The notes beneath the pieces are model-generated. The model had not been told where the DNA came from. It searched no databases and saw nothing but the letters and a program-made list of their open reading frames with translations. From JBBIPA01 sp963775935 (lineage in GTDB: Bacteria; Chloroflexota; Dehalococcoidia; GIF9; UBA5629): a DNA stretch of 62,727 nt. Shown here piece by piece: positions 17,497 through 27,130 of this stretch. Each line of letters opens with the position of its first letter. Position 1 is the first letter of the stretch. The position numbers and the translations under genes are program-made. The stretch is from assembly GCA_963775935.1 (NCBI GenBank), contig CAVZKR010000001.1, positions 1 to 62,727 on the forward strand, written 5' to 3'.

Positions 17497-17984
17497 ATGG
17501 AGAACGAAGTTAACAAATTAGCAGCCATAGTTAGAATACACCATAGTATTGGCGACTCATTGGATGTGGAGGAGGTTGCCAGCGCAAAGCAGACTAAAAA
17601 ACCGCTCTCTTTATTGATAGCAGATATAGACTGGTTTAAGCAGTATAATGATTTTCACGGGCATCCCAGGGGCGATGAATTGCTCAGGAAATTAGTGCAG
17701 ACAGGGTATATCGCTATGGCGGCGGGGAATTTGCCATTGCGCTTCCCGATACCGGCAAGGTGAAGGCTGTCTATGCTGCTACAAGGCTATGTGAGTTGAT
17801 TGAAGTAGAGTCGTTTGATGGAGAAAGGGAGAGTCAGCCTGCTACGAAATTGACTATTAGTATCGGGGCGGCTACGTTCCCTGTGGACGCCAAAGTGTGG
17901 GGTGAACTCATAAAATGCGCCGATACAGCGCTTTATCAGGCAAAGCAAATGGGCAGGAACAAAGCCTGTGCCTTTAATAAATAG
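17497..17984 (+). pseudogene. diguanylate cyclase (GAF-GGDEF) remnant with internal deletions and frameshift
   Basis: The start (ATG 17497 after AAGGAG) is like a GAF-domain start (IGDSLDVEEV), then jumps directly into the GGDEF domain (LSLLIADIDWFKQYNDFHGH, RGDELLRKL). The signature itself survives only in another frame as RYGGGEFAIALPDTGK around 17715-17760. The C-terminal part (KLTISIGAATFP, ADTALYQAKQMGRNKACAF) runs to 17984. Most of the GAF domain, about ten residues before the signature, and reading-frame continuity are lost. It would have made cyclic di-GMP when intact. Confidence 0.8.
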
Positions 17985-18000
17985 TGAGGGGAGGTTCTTA

Positions 18001-18219
18001 ATGTCTTGCTATTTTCGTCATTTGAAAAATATTTTCAGCGAAGCTGGCATCGAAGTGAATTCCAGCAACAGGAAGCGTATTGATCAGGCAATACATCAGA
18101 TTCTGGCTGTTGACGATAAGGAATGCCCGGTCGCATGGAAGAGGCTGAAGATGGAGATACTTATGGATGAGCAAAGGCGACAGGAGTTTATTCAAAAATT
18201 GAAAAAGGCCCTGAATTAG
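18001..18219 (+). CDS. conserved-looking 72-residue protein
   Basis: Start ATG at 18001 with GGGGAGG nine bases upstream; a longer frame from 17968 overlaps the cyclase remnant and is less likely. The protein is helical and charged (NIFSEAGIEVNSSNRKRIDQ, ending FIQKLKKALN) with the pattern KRIDQAIHQILAVDDKECP, suggesting a small regulatory or DNA-associated protein. No family assigned. Confidence 0.6.
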   Translation: MSCYFRHLKNIFSEAGIEVNSSNRKRIDQAIHQILAVDDKECPVAWKRLKMEILMDEQRRQEFIQKLKKALN

Positions 18220-18280
18220 CTGCTACCTTGATGGAAACATGAAGGCATGAAAATTATACAAGTGAAAGGAACTGAAAACA

Positions 18281-20266
18281 ATGGTCGCATATTCGAAGTT
18301 ATTTGAACCAATAACTATAGGCAGGGTTACCATTAAAAACAGGATAGCAATGGCGCCGATCGGCATTGTTGGTTTAACCAGTCCTGACGGAAATCCGGCA
18401 CAGCGTGCCATCGACTACTATGTCGAGCGGGCGAGAGGTGGAGTCGGCTTGATAATTACCAGTCTTTTTAATGTAGAAAATGCGATAGAGGATCGTCTCG
18501 CTAAGATGCATATGGTCAACAATGCATCGGTGGCACCTTTCGGTGAGCTATCTGAAGGCGTTCATGCACTGGGAACAAAGATATTTGTGCAACTAACAGC
18601 TGGTTCTGGCCGTGTCGCTCCACTCAGAATTATCCGTACTACTCCAGTGTCAGCATCTGCTATTCCTCACTATAATGAACCAAATATTATATGCCGCCCC
18701 CTGGAAATACGAGAAATAGAAAAACTAGTGGAAGCTTTCGGCGATGCCGCTGAGATATTGGTTGCTGCCGGGGTGGATGGAGTAGAGCTGCATGGTCATG
18801 AAGGTTATCTTTTTGACCAATTTACGACTGCGATATGGAATAAGCGAACCGATAAATACGGAGGAGATCTGAAAGGTAGACTCACTTTTCCCATCGAGGT
18901 TCTCAAGAAAATTAAGGAGCGTGCCGGGGCTGATTTTCCGGTGCAATACAGATTCGGTCTGAAACATTATATCAAGGGTCTGAACGCTGGAGCACTCAGA
19001 GGTGAGCGCTATGTGGAAGCAGGCAGAGATATTGAAGAAGGACTTGTGATGGCTAAATTACTCGAGGAAGCCGGTTTTGATTCTTTACATGTTGATGCCG
19101 GCTGCTACGACAGCTGGTATTGGGCGCATCCACCGGTGTATCAAGAACATGGCTGTATGGTAGATATGGCAGCCAGAGTTAAGGAGGTAGTGAAAATCCC
19201 TGTAGTAGCCGTTGGCAGACTTGAGATTCCAGATTTAGCTGAGAAAGTAATAAAGGAGGGAAAAGCCGACATAGTTGCCTTGGGCAGGGGATTGCTGGCT
19301 GATTCACATTGGCCTGTTAAGGTAGCTGAAGGCAGGGCTGAAGACATTCGCCCTTGTATCGGATGTCATGATGGTTGCATCGGGAGATTTATGCGTGGCA
19401 GGCCTCTGAGTTGTGCCGTCAATCCGGCTTGCGGCAGGGAGACGCTGTACCGATTAAACCAGGCGGAAAGACAAAGAAGTATTTTGGTAGTGGGTGGCGG
19501 TGTTGCCGGTATGGAAGCAGCACGGGTCGCCGCGACGAGAGGTCATAAAGTCGTCCTTTATGAGAGAGGAAAATCTCTTGGTGGACATTTAATAGAGGCT
19601 TCGGTACCCGGTTTCAAAAAGGACCTGGGAACATTGCTTAACTGGTATAAAAAGCAGCTCAGCAACCTGGGTGTCAAAGTGAGGCTGGAAATAGAGGTGT
19701 CTGTAGCTTTGATTATGAAAGAACGTCAGGATGTGGTAATTGTCGCCACTGGCTCCAAAGCTATCATGCCTGATATTCCAGGCATTGAGAGACCAGGAGT
19801 AATAACCTGTATTGATTTACTTCTTGGTAAGAAGAAGGCTGGGAAGACTGCGGTTGTTATCGGTGGTGGTTTGATAGGTTGCGAGACAGCCTTATGGCTG
19901 GCAAACGAGGGTAAAGAAGTGACCGTCGTTGAGATGCTGCCGGAATTGATGAGTGGTAGTCTTCCAGTGCCGCATATGAACAGGCAGATGTTGTTGGATT
20001 TACTGGTGTTGAACAGGGTTAAGGTAATAACAGGGGCTATCGTGAAAAAGATAACTGATGAAGGTGTTGTGGTTGACGGTGAGGATTCAAATACAATAGT
20101 TAAGGCAGATACCGTAGTGCTGGCGGCAGGTTTAAAACCGGACGATGAACTCTATAAGGCGCTTACTGGCAAAGTTGTACATCTGTATGCATTGGGTGAT
20201 TGCCAAAATCCAAGGAATATTATGGGAGCGCTCTGGGACGGTTATGAGGTGGGTCGGATGGTCTGA
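18281..20266 (+). CDS. FMN/FAD/Fe-S NADH:flavin oxidoreductase (Old Yellow Enzyme, 2,4-dienoyl-CoA reductase type)
   Basis: 661 residues. An N-terminal OYE-type TIM barrel has KNRIAMAPIG, the catalytic VELHGHEGYLFDQF and NKRTDKYGGDLKGR. A 4Fe-4S Cys cluster follows (CIGCHDGCIGRFMRGRPLSC). The C-terminal half is a FAD/NAD(P) disulfide-reductase-like module with VVGGGVAGMEAAR and VIGGGLIGCETALWL. The layout matches FadH-type dienoyl-CoA reductases, trimethylamine dehydrogenase and anaerobic enoate/aromatic reductases, which carry electrons from NAD(P)H via FAD and Fe-S to FMN. It is likely cytosolic and could reduce an unsaturated or aromatic acyl-CoA. The natural substrate is not determined. 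Confidence 0.9.
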   Translation: MVAYSKLFEPITIGRVTIKNRIAMAPIGIVGLTSPDGNPAQRAIDYYVERARGGVGLIITSLFNVENAIEDRLAKMHMVNNASVAPFGELSEGVHALGTKIFVQLTAGSGRVAPLRIIRTTPVSASAIPHYNEPNIICRPLEIREIEKLVEAFGDAAEILVAAGVDGVELHGHEGYLFDQFTTAIWNKRTDKYGGDLKGRLTFPIEVLKKIKERAGADFPVQYRFGLKHYIKGLNAGALRGERYVEAGRDIEEGLVMAKLLEEAGFDSLHVDAGCYDSWYWAHPPVYQEHGCMVDMAARVKEVVKIPVVAVGRLEIPDLAEKVIKEGKADIVALGRGLLADSHWPVKVAEGRAEDIRPCIGCHDGCIGRFMRGRPLSCAVNPACGRETLYRLNQAERQRSILVVGGGVAGMEAARVAATRGHKVVLYERGKSLGGHLIEASVPGFKKDLGTLLNWYKKQLSNLGVKVRLEIEVSVALIMKERQDVVIVATGSKAIMPDIPGIERPGVITCIDLLLGKKKAGKTAVVIGGGLIGCETALWLANEGKEVTVVEMLPELMSGSLPVPHMNRQMLLDLLVLNRVKVITGAIVKKITDEGVVVDGEDSNTIVKADTVVLAAGLKPDDELYKALTGKVVHLYALGDCQNPRNIMGALWDGYEVGRMV

Positions 20267-20384
20267 GCGAATTACAGCAGTTGTGATTTTATCGATTACA
20301 GACGGGCGAGTATTTTTGCAGAGGGGAGCAGTACTAAGATTAGTGCCTTTTTCTCAAGCGGAAAAGCTGAATTAATATATATAG

Positions 20385-20458
20385 TGGCTGCCGAGCCAGG
20401 ATTCGAACCTGGGCTAAGGGATCCAAAGTCCCCCGTGCTACCGCTACACAACTCGGCA
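20385..20458 (-). tRNA. tRNA-Gln (TTG)
   Basis: 74 bases on the minus strand, acceptor TGCCGAG/CTCGGCA, anticodon loop TTTTGGA-type (anticodon TTG), T-loop TTCGAAT, encoded CCA. Its 5' half is duplicated at 30299-30336, see that entry. Confidence 0.96.
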
Positions 20459-20468
20459 AATGCGATTG

Positions 20469-20497
20469 ATTATAACGGTTAAGAGGGGTAGTGTCAA
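20469..20497 (-). promoter_or_regulatory. consensus sigma-70-type promoter of tRNA-Gln
   Basis: On the minus strand TTGACA (20497-20492) and TATAAT (20474-20469) are separated by exactly 17 bases, a perfect consensus. The transcript would start about eight bases before the tRNA 5' end at 20458. Confidence 0.85.
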
Positions 20498-20805
20498 AAA
20501 GATTTTGCTTATCATTTTGTTTTAAAATGCTTATCACTTTTTTGCTCGGTGGTTTTTTCCCTGATTTGATTTGAGAAAGATAACTTTGTGATATACCAAG
20601 CTCTCTTATACTTAAAAACCAACGTAGGCAGTGATTTTGACATGCTCCAGAGGCAGCAAATCCAACTTAACTAAGGGAATAAATACAAAAACCACAGCGG
20701 CAATCCATAAACTTTTACTGTGACCCTATGATAACTATCAGACAGTGTGCTATATTGATAGTGAGGGGAAAAGGTCCCGCCAACAACTTTCGGTTAGGGT
20801 GGCAG

Positions 20806-22449
20806 ATGAAAATCAGTAACCGACCAGCAACATATCTGATACTAGTTTGCATCATTATAATCTCTTGTCTCCTCACATTGTTCGGCTGCACAGCACCACC
20901 GCCAAGCCAACCAGAACCTCAACCAACAGCACCACCTGCTAGCTCAGTACCGAGTCAAAAGATTGCCTCTGCCACTGATTTACTGAAGACGATATCCGAT
21001 GAATTATATCAAACATATTCGAAATTCAGGATTGATGACAATGTGGCTGACTATATTCTCTTTACCCAATCGCTGTCGAAAGATTTCCAGATATACACCC
21101 TGAGAGACAGGTTGTGCATCCAAGACCGTAAGCTTACCGACCTGGAGAAACAATTCTTGAAGGAGCCTGATAAATATCTTCAGCAGATGTTTGACAGCTA
21201 TATATCTGATATAGGCAAGATTGACCCGGAGCTGGCTACTCAAGTGAAAAAATTGCCATATTTCAAAACGCTGGAAGTTAAAGACGTGGAGGCTATAGAA
21301 GACTTCCTCTGGTTAGCGAGTATTCCTAAATATAAACCCACAATGGAGAAAGTATATGGCAAGGGGATTCAGCGGAAGATGCATTCCGTTGCTTTAGAAG
21401 CGTTGCTATGGCGGGCTTACACAGGGGACTATGATGCTTACAATCCCTTGGATGATTCCAATTATGCGCCTGTACTTACTCAGCTTGCTGATTTCCAGGA
21501 GAAGTACACCACAGAGATGGATGCTGATGAGACGACAGAAATAAAATTCGACATCAGAGGCATGAATTATCATGCTGAACCAACGGGAGGACTCCAGAAG
21601 AACAACCAAGAATATGTATTTGATGTAGCCTTAATGCGCTGGGTTTTAAGGTGTAATACCATAAGACTGTGGGGTGGTAATAATATTACTCGTGGTCTTG
21701 CCTTTGTTAGACTGGCCAGTAGTGAAGGGTTGGATGTCTATTTCACAGCTTGTCCTCTTGGCGATGAATCAGGGGCATCCAAGGGTAGTTATGAAAGCTC
21801 TTTGATAGAATATGCCAAGAACGCAGAGAAACTAGGGGTTAAATATTTGTCGGTAGGTAACGAAATAGAACTTTGGTGGAAAGAGTTTGGGGGTGGACCC
21901 TGGGCATCGACACCTGCTTCATTTGAGAATAGAAAAACTGGCAAAATTGCAGGCTATGTTGATGAATTGGCCAAGCTGGCGAGACAACACTATTCTGGTA
22001 GCATTACCTACAATGATTATCATGCTGCTGAGGGAACGGGTTTAATGAATTGGCAGAATCTGGATGCTATATCACTTAACATATACGGTAATTACCAATG
22101 GTCTAAGACGTACATTCTGAGTATGAAACTAATGGCGAAATCACTAAACAAACCATTATTTTGGACGGAATTGGGTAGTCTTACCATCACTGAAGCAGAA
22201 GAGGCAGATGGTGACGATAGCTATACCTGGAGAAAAACGGTACACCACGACGAGGGAAAGCAGGCAAAACTCATCGAGCAATGGTTTAAACTGGCCTATG
22301 AAACCAAGGTGGATGGTGTTTTTGTGTTCGTTTGGGATAGGTCTACGTGGAACAACCAGAATGAACTTGGTTTTGGCATATGGGACTATGTAAAAAGAGA
22401 GCCGAAACAGGCGTTCTGGACGGTGTATAAATACTTCAGGGAAAGATAA
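20806..22449 (+). CDS. lipoprotein with a clan-A glycoside-hydrolase-like domain
   Basis: 547 residues from ATG 20806: signal peptide with lipobox LFGC, a Pro-rich linker, a helical region of about 200 residues, then a TIM-barrel-like domain starting FDIRGMNYHAEP. It carries VGNEIELWW (GNE, candidate acid/base Glu) and LFWTELGS (candidate nucleophile Glu), the two-glutamate pattern of clan GH-A retaining glycosidases. FGIWDYVKREPKQAFWTV is the typical C-terminal end. It is probably anchored outside the membrane and cleaves or binds a glycan; the specific family is not certain. A GTG-less upstream extension to 20728 is disfavoured because the signal peptide begins at MKISNRP. Confidence 0.8.
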   Translation: MKISNRPATYLILVCIIIISCLLTLFGCTAPPPSQPEPQPTAPPASSVPSQKIASATDLLKTISDELYQTYSKFRIDDNVADYILFTQSLSKDFQIYTLRDRLCIQDRKLTDLEKQFLKEPDKYLQQMFDSYISDIGKIDPELATQVKKLPYFKTLEVKDVEAIEDFLWLASIPKYKPTMEKVYGKGIQRKMHSVALEALLWRAYTGDYDAYNPLDDSNYAPVLTQLADFQEKYTTEMDADETTEIKFDIRGMNYHAEPTGGLQKNNQEYVFDVALMRWVLRCNTIRLWGGNNITRGLAFVRLASSEGLDVYFTACPLGDESGASKGSYESSLIEYAKNAEKLGVKYLSVGNEIELWWKEFGGGPWASTPASFENRKTGKIAGYVDELAKLARQHYSGSITYNDYHAAEGTGLMNWQNLDAISLNIYGNYQWSKTYILSMKLMAKSLNKPLFWTELGSLTITEAEEADGDDSYTWRKTVHHDEGKQAKLIEQWFKLAYETKVDGVFVFVWDRSTWNNQNELGFGIWDYVKREPKQAFWTVYKYFRER

Positions 22450-22862
22450 TCTTGTTACTTATATAAAGAGTTGAACTGTAGCTTAAAGTCTTCATCGTAC
22501 ATTGAGTTTTCCTATAATACAAGAGCTGTGCCCTACCCTGCAACGAATCCGCCTATGAGGCCTAACAGACCGAAATACCCCAGTTTTTAGCTACGACTAG
22601 ATATTGGACAAATTACCCCTATTATAGCTTCTCTTTACTTATAAATAATCCACTTTTAATAGCGATTTCACACAATATTTTTTGTGCCATTTTACCTGGA
22701 AAATAGACATTTTGAGATAACTTGTTAGCTTCCTGTTATATTACCCAAAATACCCCGATTATAGCTTTAATTGACGTGTAAATAAGGCATATTTTGTGAC
22801 ACTCTTTATTTGACTGTGAAAGATCGTATTAGTTCTGAATTTGATTTAGCTGTGCATGTCTT
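22450..22862. other. AT-rich noncoding stretch
   Basis: No reading frame or RNA gene recognised. Two stretches around TACCCC-ATTATAGCTT (22615-22632 and 22752-22769) are near-identical, suggesting a local duplication of about 150 bases. Confidence 0.5.
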
Positions 22863-22985
22863 ATTTAAATTAGAATCTGCTTTAGAAATCTACTTAATAA
22901 TTGGGTGGGCTAAATCTAGAATAAATTTAATGTGATTTAAGGTTTTTCAAGGCTTATGTGATTAAGTTAAGAAGTGGTATAAATA
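22863..22985 (+). repeat. noncoding module copy 1, ending in a promoter-like TTAAGAAGTGGTATAAAT
   Basis: About 125 bases aligned with 27240-27368: TAGAATCTGCTT, AAT-GTTGGGTGGGCTAAAT-type block, GATTTAAG, and an identical TTAAGAAGTGGTATAAATA at the end. It lies 160 bases upstream of the 23145 gene. TATAAA with a weak -35 18 bases upstream suggests a promoter. Confidence 0.7.
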
Positions 22986-23144
22986 GTGGGGGCAGTCAGG
23001 GCAAATAATCTTAGCCATTGGCAGTACCCATAAATTGAGAGATTCCATGACATGCTCCAATATAGTGGGGTAGATTCATCGCCTTTTTCTATGGTATATT
23101 ACCAGCTGACAAATTAAGTTAACAGAAGGAAGGATGACACTTTA

Positions 23145-23729
23145 ATGGAAATAAAAACAGTCTACTTCGACACTTCTGGCAATGAAAATACCGAGCAAAC
23201 GTTTAAGATTGTCAAGGAGCGAGCTCAGCAATTAGGCATAAAGACAATACTGGTAGCATCAACGACTGGCCGGACTGCTACGAAAGCCATAGAATTTTTC
23301 AAAGGCATGAATCTGATTATAGTACGGCACAGTACTGGCTACAAAGAACCGAATGTCCAGGAATTCAGTGAAGAAGCTATGAAACTAGCACAGAAGAACA
23401 GTATACCGGTTATCACCGCCGCCCATGCCTTTGGTGGCCTTTCCCGATCTATGCGCCAGAGTGAAGTGAGCAAGCTTCCAACGGCCTATATTATGGGAGA
23501 TATCATTGCCAACACCCTTCGTATCTTTGGGCAGGGCATGAAAGTAGCCTGTGAAGTTACAGTAATGGCAGCAGACGCTGGGATGATACGCAACGACGAA
23601 GAGGTTATCGCACTGGCTGGCGTAGGCAAAAGCGGCGGAGCTGATACCGCAATTGTGGTGAAAGGTGAACCAGAACATCGCTTTTTCGACATTAAAGTAA
23701 AAGAACTGCTATGCAAACCTCGGTTGTAA
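23145..23729 (+). CDS. pyruvate kinase alpha/beta (C-terminal) domain protein
   Basis: 194 residues resembling the stand-alone PK C-terminal domain proteins of archaea and anaerobic bacteria: NTEQTFKIVKERAQQLGIKT, ILVASTTGRTATKAIEFF and VRHSTGYKEPNVQEF, ending with MAADAGMIRNDEEVIALAG and GGADTAIVVKG. No catalytic pyruvate kinase barrel is present, so it is not a kinase. The fold binds a phosphorylated effector in pyruvate kinase, and a sensing role is possible. GAAGGAAGG lies about 14 bases before the ATG. Confidence 0.85.
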   Translation: MEIKTVYFDTSGNENTEQTFKIVKERAQQLGIKTILVASTTGRTATKAIEFFKGMNLIIVRHSTGYKEPNVQEFSEEAMKLAQKNSIPVITAAHAFGGLSRSMRQSEVSKLPTAYIMGDIIANTLRIFGQGMKVACEVTVMAADAGMIRNDEEVIALAGVGKSGGADTAIVVKGEPEHRFFDIKVKELLCKPRL

Positions 23730-23906
23730 CCGTTATTGCATGGGTTGACGTCATGCTTAGTACTCACAAGCAGGATGTAAGGATTGGTTATATAGCTATG
23801 CCTGCACAGCGCAAATGAAGGCAAGGAAATATTTAGCCAAGATTTACGACTAAAACTGGATTTTAAGAAATTTAGCTATGAAAGGGCATTTATTAAGTAC
23901 CAGAGA

Positions 23907-24255
23907 GACCTGCCCCTTTTCCTGTACCACACATATGTAAATGTGCATATGGAATTGTGTCTTAATCCAATTTTCAAAAACCCTTAATTTCGAACATAAA
24001 TTGCATCGTGTTTATTAGCGTATCTTTACGTATAATTTTGCTAAAAGCTCGAATCTAAAAATTATCTCTGGCAGTAATAATTAAGTATATAACTCCTTTT
24101 TATTTTTCTGTAGATAGTTGGCTTGTGATACCATGAGAAATTGCGAAAGCAGATATATAAGCACCTGCAGGGCTGAAACTTCTTTACTGTAATTGTGCGT
24201 TTTTGAGATAGAATCTACTTCGGAATATTACCTAATAGTCGGGTAGGCCACTTGG
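23907..24255. repeat. noncoding module copy 2 (split)
   Basis: The segment 23907-24005 (CTGCCCC-TTTT, GGAATTGTGT-TTAATCCAATTTTCAA) aligns with 27131-27235. After about 200 unrelated bases, 24207-24250 (TAGAATCTACTTCGGAATATT, GGGTAGGCC) aligns with the start of copies 1 and 3. The promoter-like end is missing. It lies between the convergent genes 23145 and 24344. Confidence 0.6.
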
Positions 24256-24343
24256 AGTATTGCAAACAATTATTATCTAATCATGCGGGGTGGATGATGT
24301 CTTAAATTACACCAATCGCTGGATTGTTAAATGGGGTAACAAA

Positions 24344-26962
24344 CTACTTTTCTGTTTGAATCCACGAATTGAAAAGTAATCCTGTTGACGGGTCATATTC
24401 TCTGGAAAATGCCTCAGTATACCGCTTTTTGTATTCATCCATTTCAGCTATAGTAACTTTTTGTACTTCCACAAGGTATCCGCTTGTAGCCATCCCGGAA
24501 GCATTTTGTGAGGTTGTATGTGATGGAGATATAAGATTATTGGATCCTCCTCTATCAATCCCCGTGGTTATTGGGTCATGCCTAGCTCCATGGTCTTGAT
24601 ACACAGCCCCACGGATTATTCTCTCGGTTACATAAGCTCCACCGAGAACAGTGCCTCTCTCATTATAGAGCTTCACTATGTCACCACTGACTAAACCTCT
24701 CTGGGTAGCATCCAACGGGTTTATCCATACTGGCTCATAGAGATATCCGTCGGAACCTTTCACTTTGCACGTCGGAATTTCTCTGAGCCAGGAAACATCA
24801 TCATGCTCGGCATGCACTCGCCATTTCGGGTGATTTGAGACCAATAGCAAGGGGTATTTTTTAGCTCGTTCACAGGATGGACTTTCCTGATGTGTTACTC
24901 CCTGGAAAATATACTGAGGAGTTGGTGGTCTTTCCTCGTCATCAGGGAAATGCTCCGCCAGCCATTGACAGTAAAACTCTATCTTGCCTGATTTAGTATG
25001 GAGCGGGTTAGTCTCGGGATCGTTATAGAAACTATTCATTCCTGCTGGTTCTTTTTCCCAATTAGTTACCGTAGGAATAACGTAATAACCTTTTGCATTG
25101 AATTCATCCCAGCTAATCATATCAGCAACGCCAGACTGCTCAAAGCCCAACCTCAGCCATTCCTCGACAGTTTTCCCTTCTGTGAATTCCTTATATTTCC
25201 CCAGCTTCTTCGCTATTTCCCCTACTATCTCATAGTCACTTTTCGATTCATCTATTGAATCAATACATTTGCCTTCGGGGAAAATGAGATCATATTGTAA
25301 GCTATAGCCGACAGCAATGTCTTCTTCCTCAAATTTTGTATTGACCGGTAATATAATATCGGCATAAAGGCAATCGTTCTCGAACCATGGATGCTGGTTT
25401 ACTATGAATTCTATTTTTGGACTTCGAAATGCTTCGATCATCTTGTTGCCGCAGTTCCAGCAGGCAGTGAAACAGCCCTCATCACTCCAGATCATATGTA
25501 TTTCTGAGGCACCATCAACAGGGTAGCAGTACCTGGTGAATTGATCCTCAACAGGACCACGAAAATGTGAAGAATGCCACTGTACAGGTGGATTTAGAAT
25601 TGCCTCATGAAGGAGTGGCTTGAGAATAAATTGCTTTGACTTGCCGCTAGCATCCCCTCGAAATACGGGCCGTAAGTTTGGTATTTTCACCCCTCGTGGG
25701 GGGAAGCTCTGGTCGATTGATGCTTGATGCACTCCTGGTTTTCCTACACCCTGCATTGCCAGCAATAGTACTTCTAATCGTGCAGGCTCAGTTGCATATG
25801 GCCCCCTGATATATGAGCCGCCGCATAAGTGAATTGTTGATGTAGTTTTGGACGCCCATTCCCTGGCAAGTGCACGGATAGTACTCGGTTGAACGCTGCA
25901 GATGGGGAAAGCCCATTCCGGGGTCTTGGGTATACCGTCATTTTTTCCCAGTACATAGTTTTCAAACTGTTCAAATCCAGAGGTATGAGTAGCTACATAG
26001 TTTTTATCATAGGTTGCTTCGGTCATCCAGGTATAGGCTATAGCCAGAAGTAAAGCGGCATCGGTATTGGGAAGTATCGGAATCCATTTATCGGCATGAA
26101 CAGCCGCTCCGTAGTTCAGGTCAGGGCATATATATACCTGTTTAATGCCAAGCTCCCTCCACCAGTAACACCATCGGCTAAAAGCTTGTCCTTGAAAAGC
26201 CCACGGGGTTGTTTCCGGGTCACAACCAATGAATACTACCATATCGGAATTCTCTGATATGTCCTTCATCACATTGGTCTGAGGTGCCATCATGCCCACT
26301 GAGCGAGTATTGGTCCAGGCACAATCCATCCCCCATACATGTTCAGCTCCCCAGTACCATCCCTCCCAGCTATCAGGATTCACATGTTGTGCTGTATAGC
26401 CTTCTTTAAGAAGGCGTACTGGAATGCCATGAGTACCATGGATACATTTTGTCTCTCCGTGATTCCCCATCATCAGGTATATAGCTGATTTGTCGTATGT
26501 ATTTTGTATTCTCTTTATTTCTCCAGCAATAATATCTGTGGCACGGTCCCAAGAAATTCTTTTAAACTTGCTTCTTCCCCTGTTCTCGGTGTTTCTGTCA
26601 CCGTCAGGATTCCAATCGACTCTCTGAAGGGGGTACTTAATCCGGTTTGGCGAGTAGATACGCTTTTTATAGGATAAGGCAAAAGGAGAGAGCGGCTCCT
26701 TTACAAGCGGACGAAAAACTTTTCCCCGTGCCTTAAGACTCCATGGTCTATAGTTCTCCGGGCTGTAGTTCTCATCATAGTGTAGGGGCCTAATCCGAAG
26801 TATTTTTCCGTTTTTAGTATCGACTCTGGCTACATTTGAGCCTTCGCCGTGGCCACAAAAATTCAAATTCTTGGTCCAGGTTTTTTCTTCTTGCCCTACA
26901 ATACATGCAGGCATGTGGGGATAATCGTTTTTAACCGTCATATGCTCACAATGCTCTGGCAT
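24344..26962 (-). CDS. transhydroxylase-like molybdopterin oxidoreductase, no adjacent small subunit
   Basis: 872 residues from ATG 26962 (AGGAGGAAGG just upstream; a longer frame to 27079 has no ribosome site). It is a paralogue of the 10849-13383 protein: NPDSWEGWYWG has the same Asp-Ser pair (D197, S198), WSLKARGKVF and RIKYPLQRVDWNPDGDR match its N-terminal blocks, and GIDRGGSNNLISPSHT its end. No N-terminal Fe-S motif is visible. No Fe-S subunit is encoded nearby, so it may borrow the athS-like subunit, act alone or have lost its partner. The length is nearly that of the Pelobacter large subunit. Confidence 0.83.
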   Translation of the reverse strand: MPEHCEHMTVKNDYPHMPACIVGQEEKTWTKNLNFCGHGEGSNVARVDTKNGKILRIRPLHYDENYSPENYRPWSLKARGKVFRPLVKEPLSPFALSYKKRIYSPNRIKYPLQRVDWNPDGDRNTENRGRSKFKRISWDRATDIIAGEIKRIQNTYDKSAIYLMMGNHGETKCIHGTHGIPVRLLKEGYTAQHVNPDSWEGWYWGAEHVWGMDCAWTNTRSVGMMAPQTNVMKDISENSDMVVFIGCDPETTPWAFQGQAFSRWCYWWRELGIKQVYICPDLNYGAAVHADKWIPILPNTDAALLLAIAYTWMTEATYDKNYVATHTSGFEQFENYVLGKNDGIPKTPEWAFPICSVQPSTIRALAREWASKTTSTIHLCGGSYIRGPYATEPARLEVLLLAMQGVGKPGVHQASIDQSFPPRGVKIPNLRPVFRGDASGKSKQFILKPLLHEAILNPPVQWHSSHFRGPVEDQFTRYCYPVDGASEIHMIWSDEGCFTACWNCGNKMIEAFRSPKIEFIVNQHPWFENDCLYADIILPVNTKFEEEDIAVGYSLQYDLIFPEGKCIDSIDESKSDYEIVGEIAKKLGKYKEFTEGKTVEEWLRLGFEQSGVADMISWDEFNAKGYYVIPTVTNWEKEPAGMNSFYNDPETNPLHTKSGKIEFYCQWLAEHFPDDEERPPTPQYIFQGVTHQESPSCERAKKYPLLLVSNHPKWRVHAEHDDVSWLREIPTCKVKGSDGYLYEPVWINPLDATQRGLVSGDIVKLYNERGTVLGGAYVTERIIRGAVYQDHGARHDPITTGIDRGGSNNLISPSHTTSQNASGMATSGYLVEVQKVTIAEMDEYKKRYTEAFSREYDPSTGLLFNSWIQTEK

Positions 26963-27130
26963 TGCCTTCCTCCTATTGAGAAAATGGACGGGTATAGTGA
27001 GGTAACGAACGGTAATTGCGGTGGTAAGTGGAATCGTAGCATCACTCATAAGCTTTGTCAATACTACGGTTTGAGCCAAAACTTGACCGGAACCCTGAAA
27101 ATAAATCTAGTTAACGCTAGAACGGAGCGC

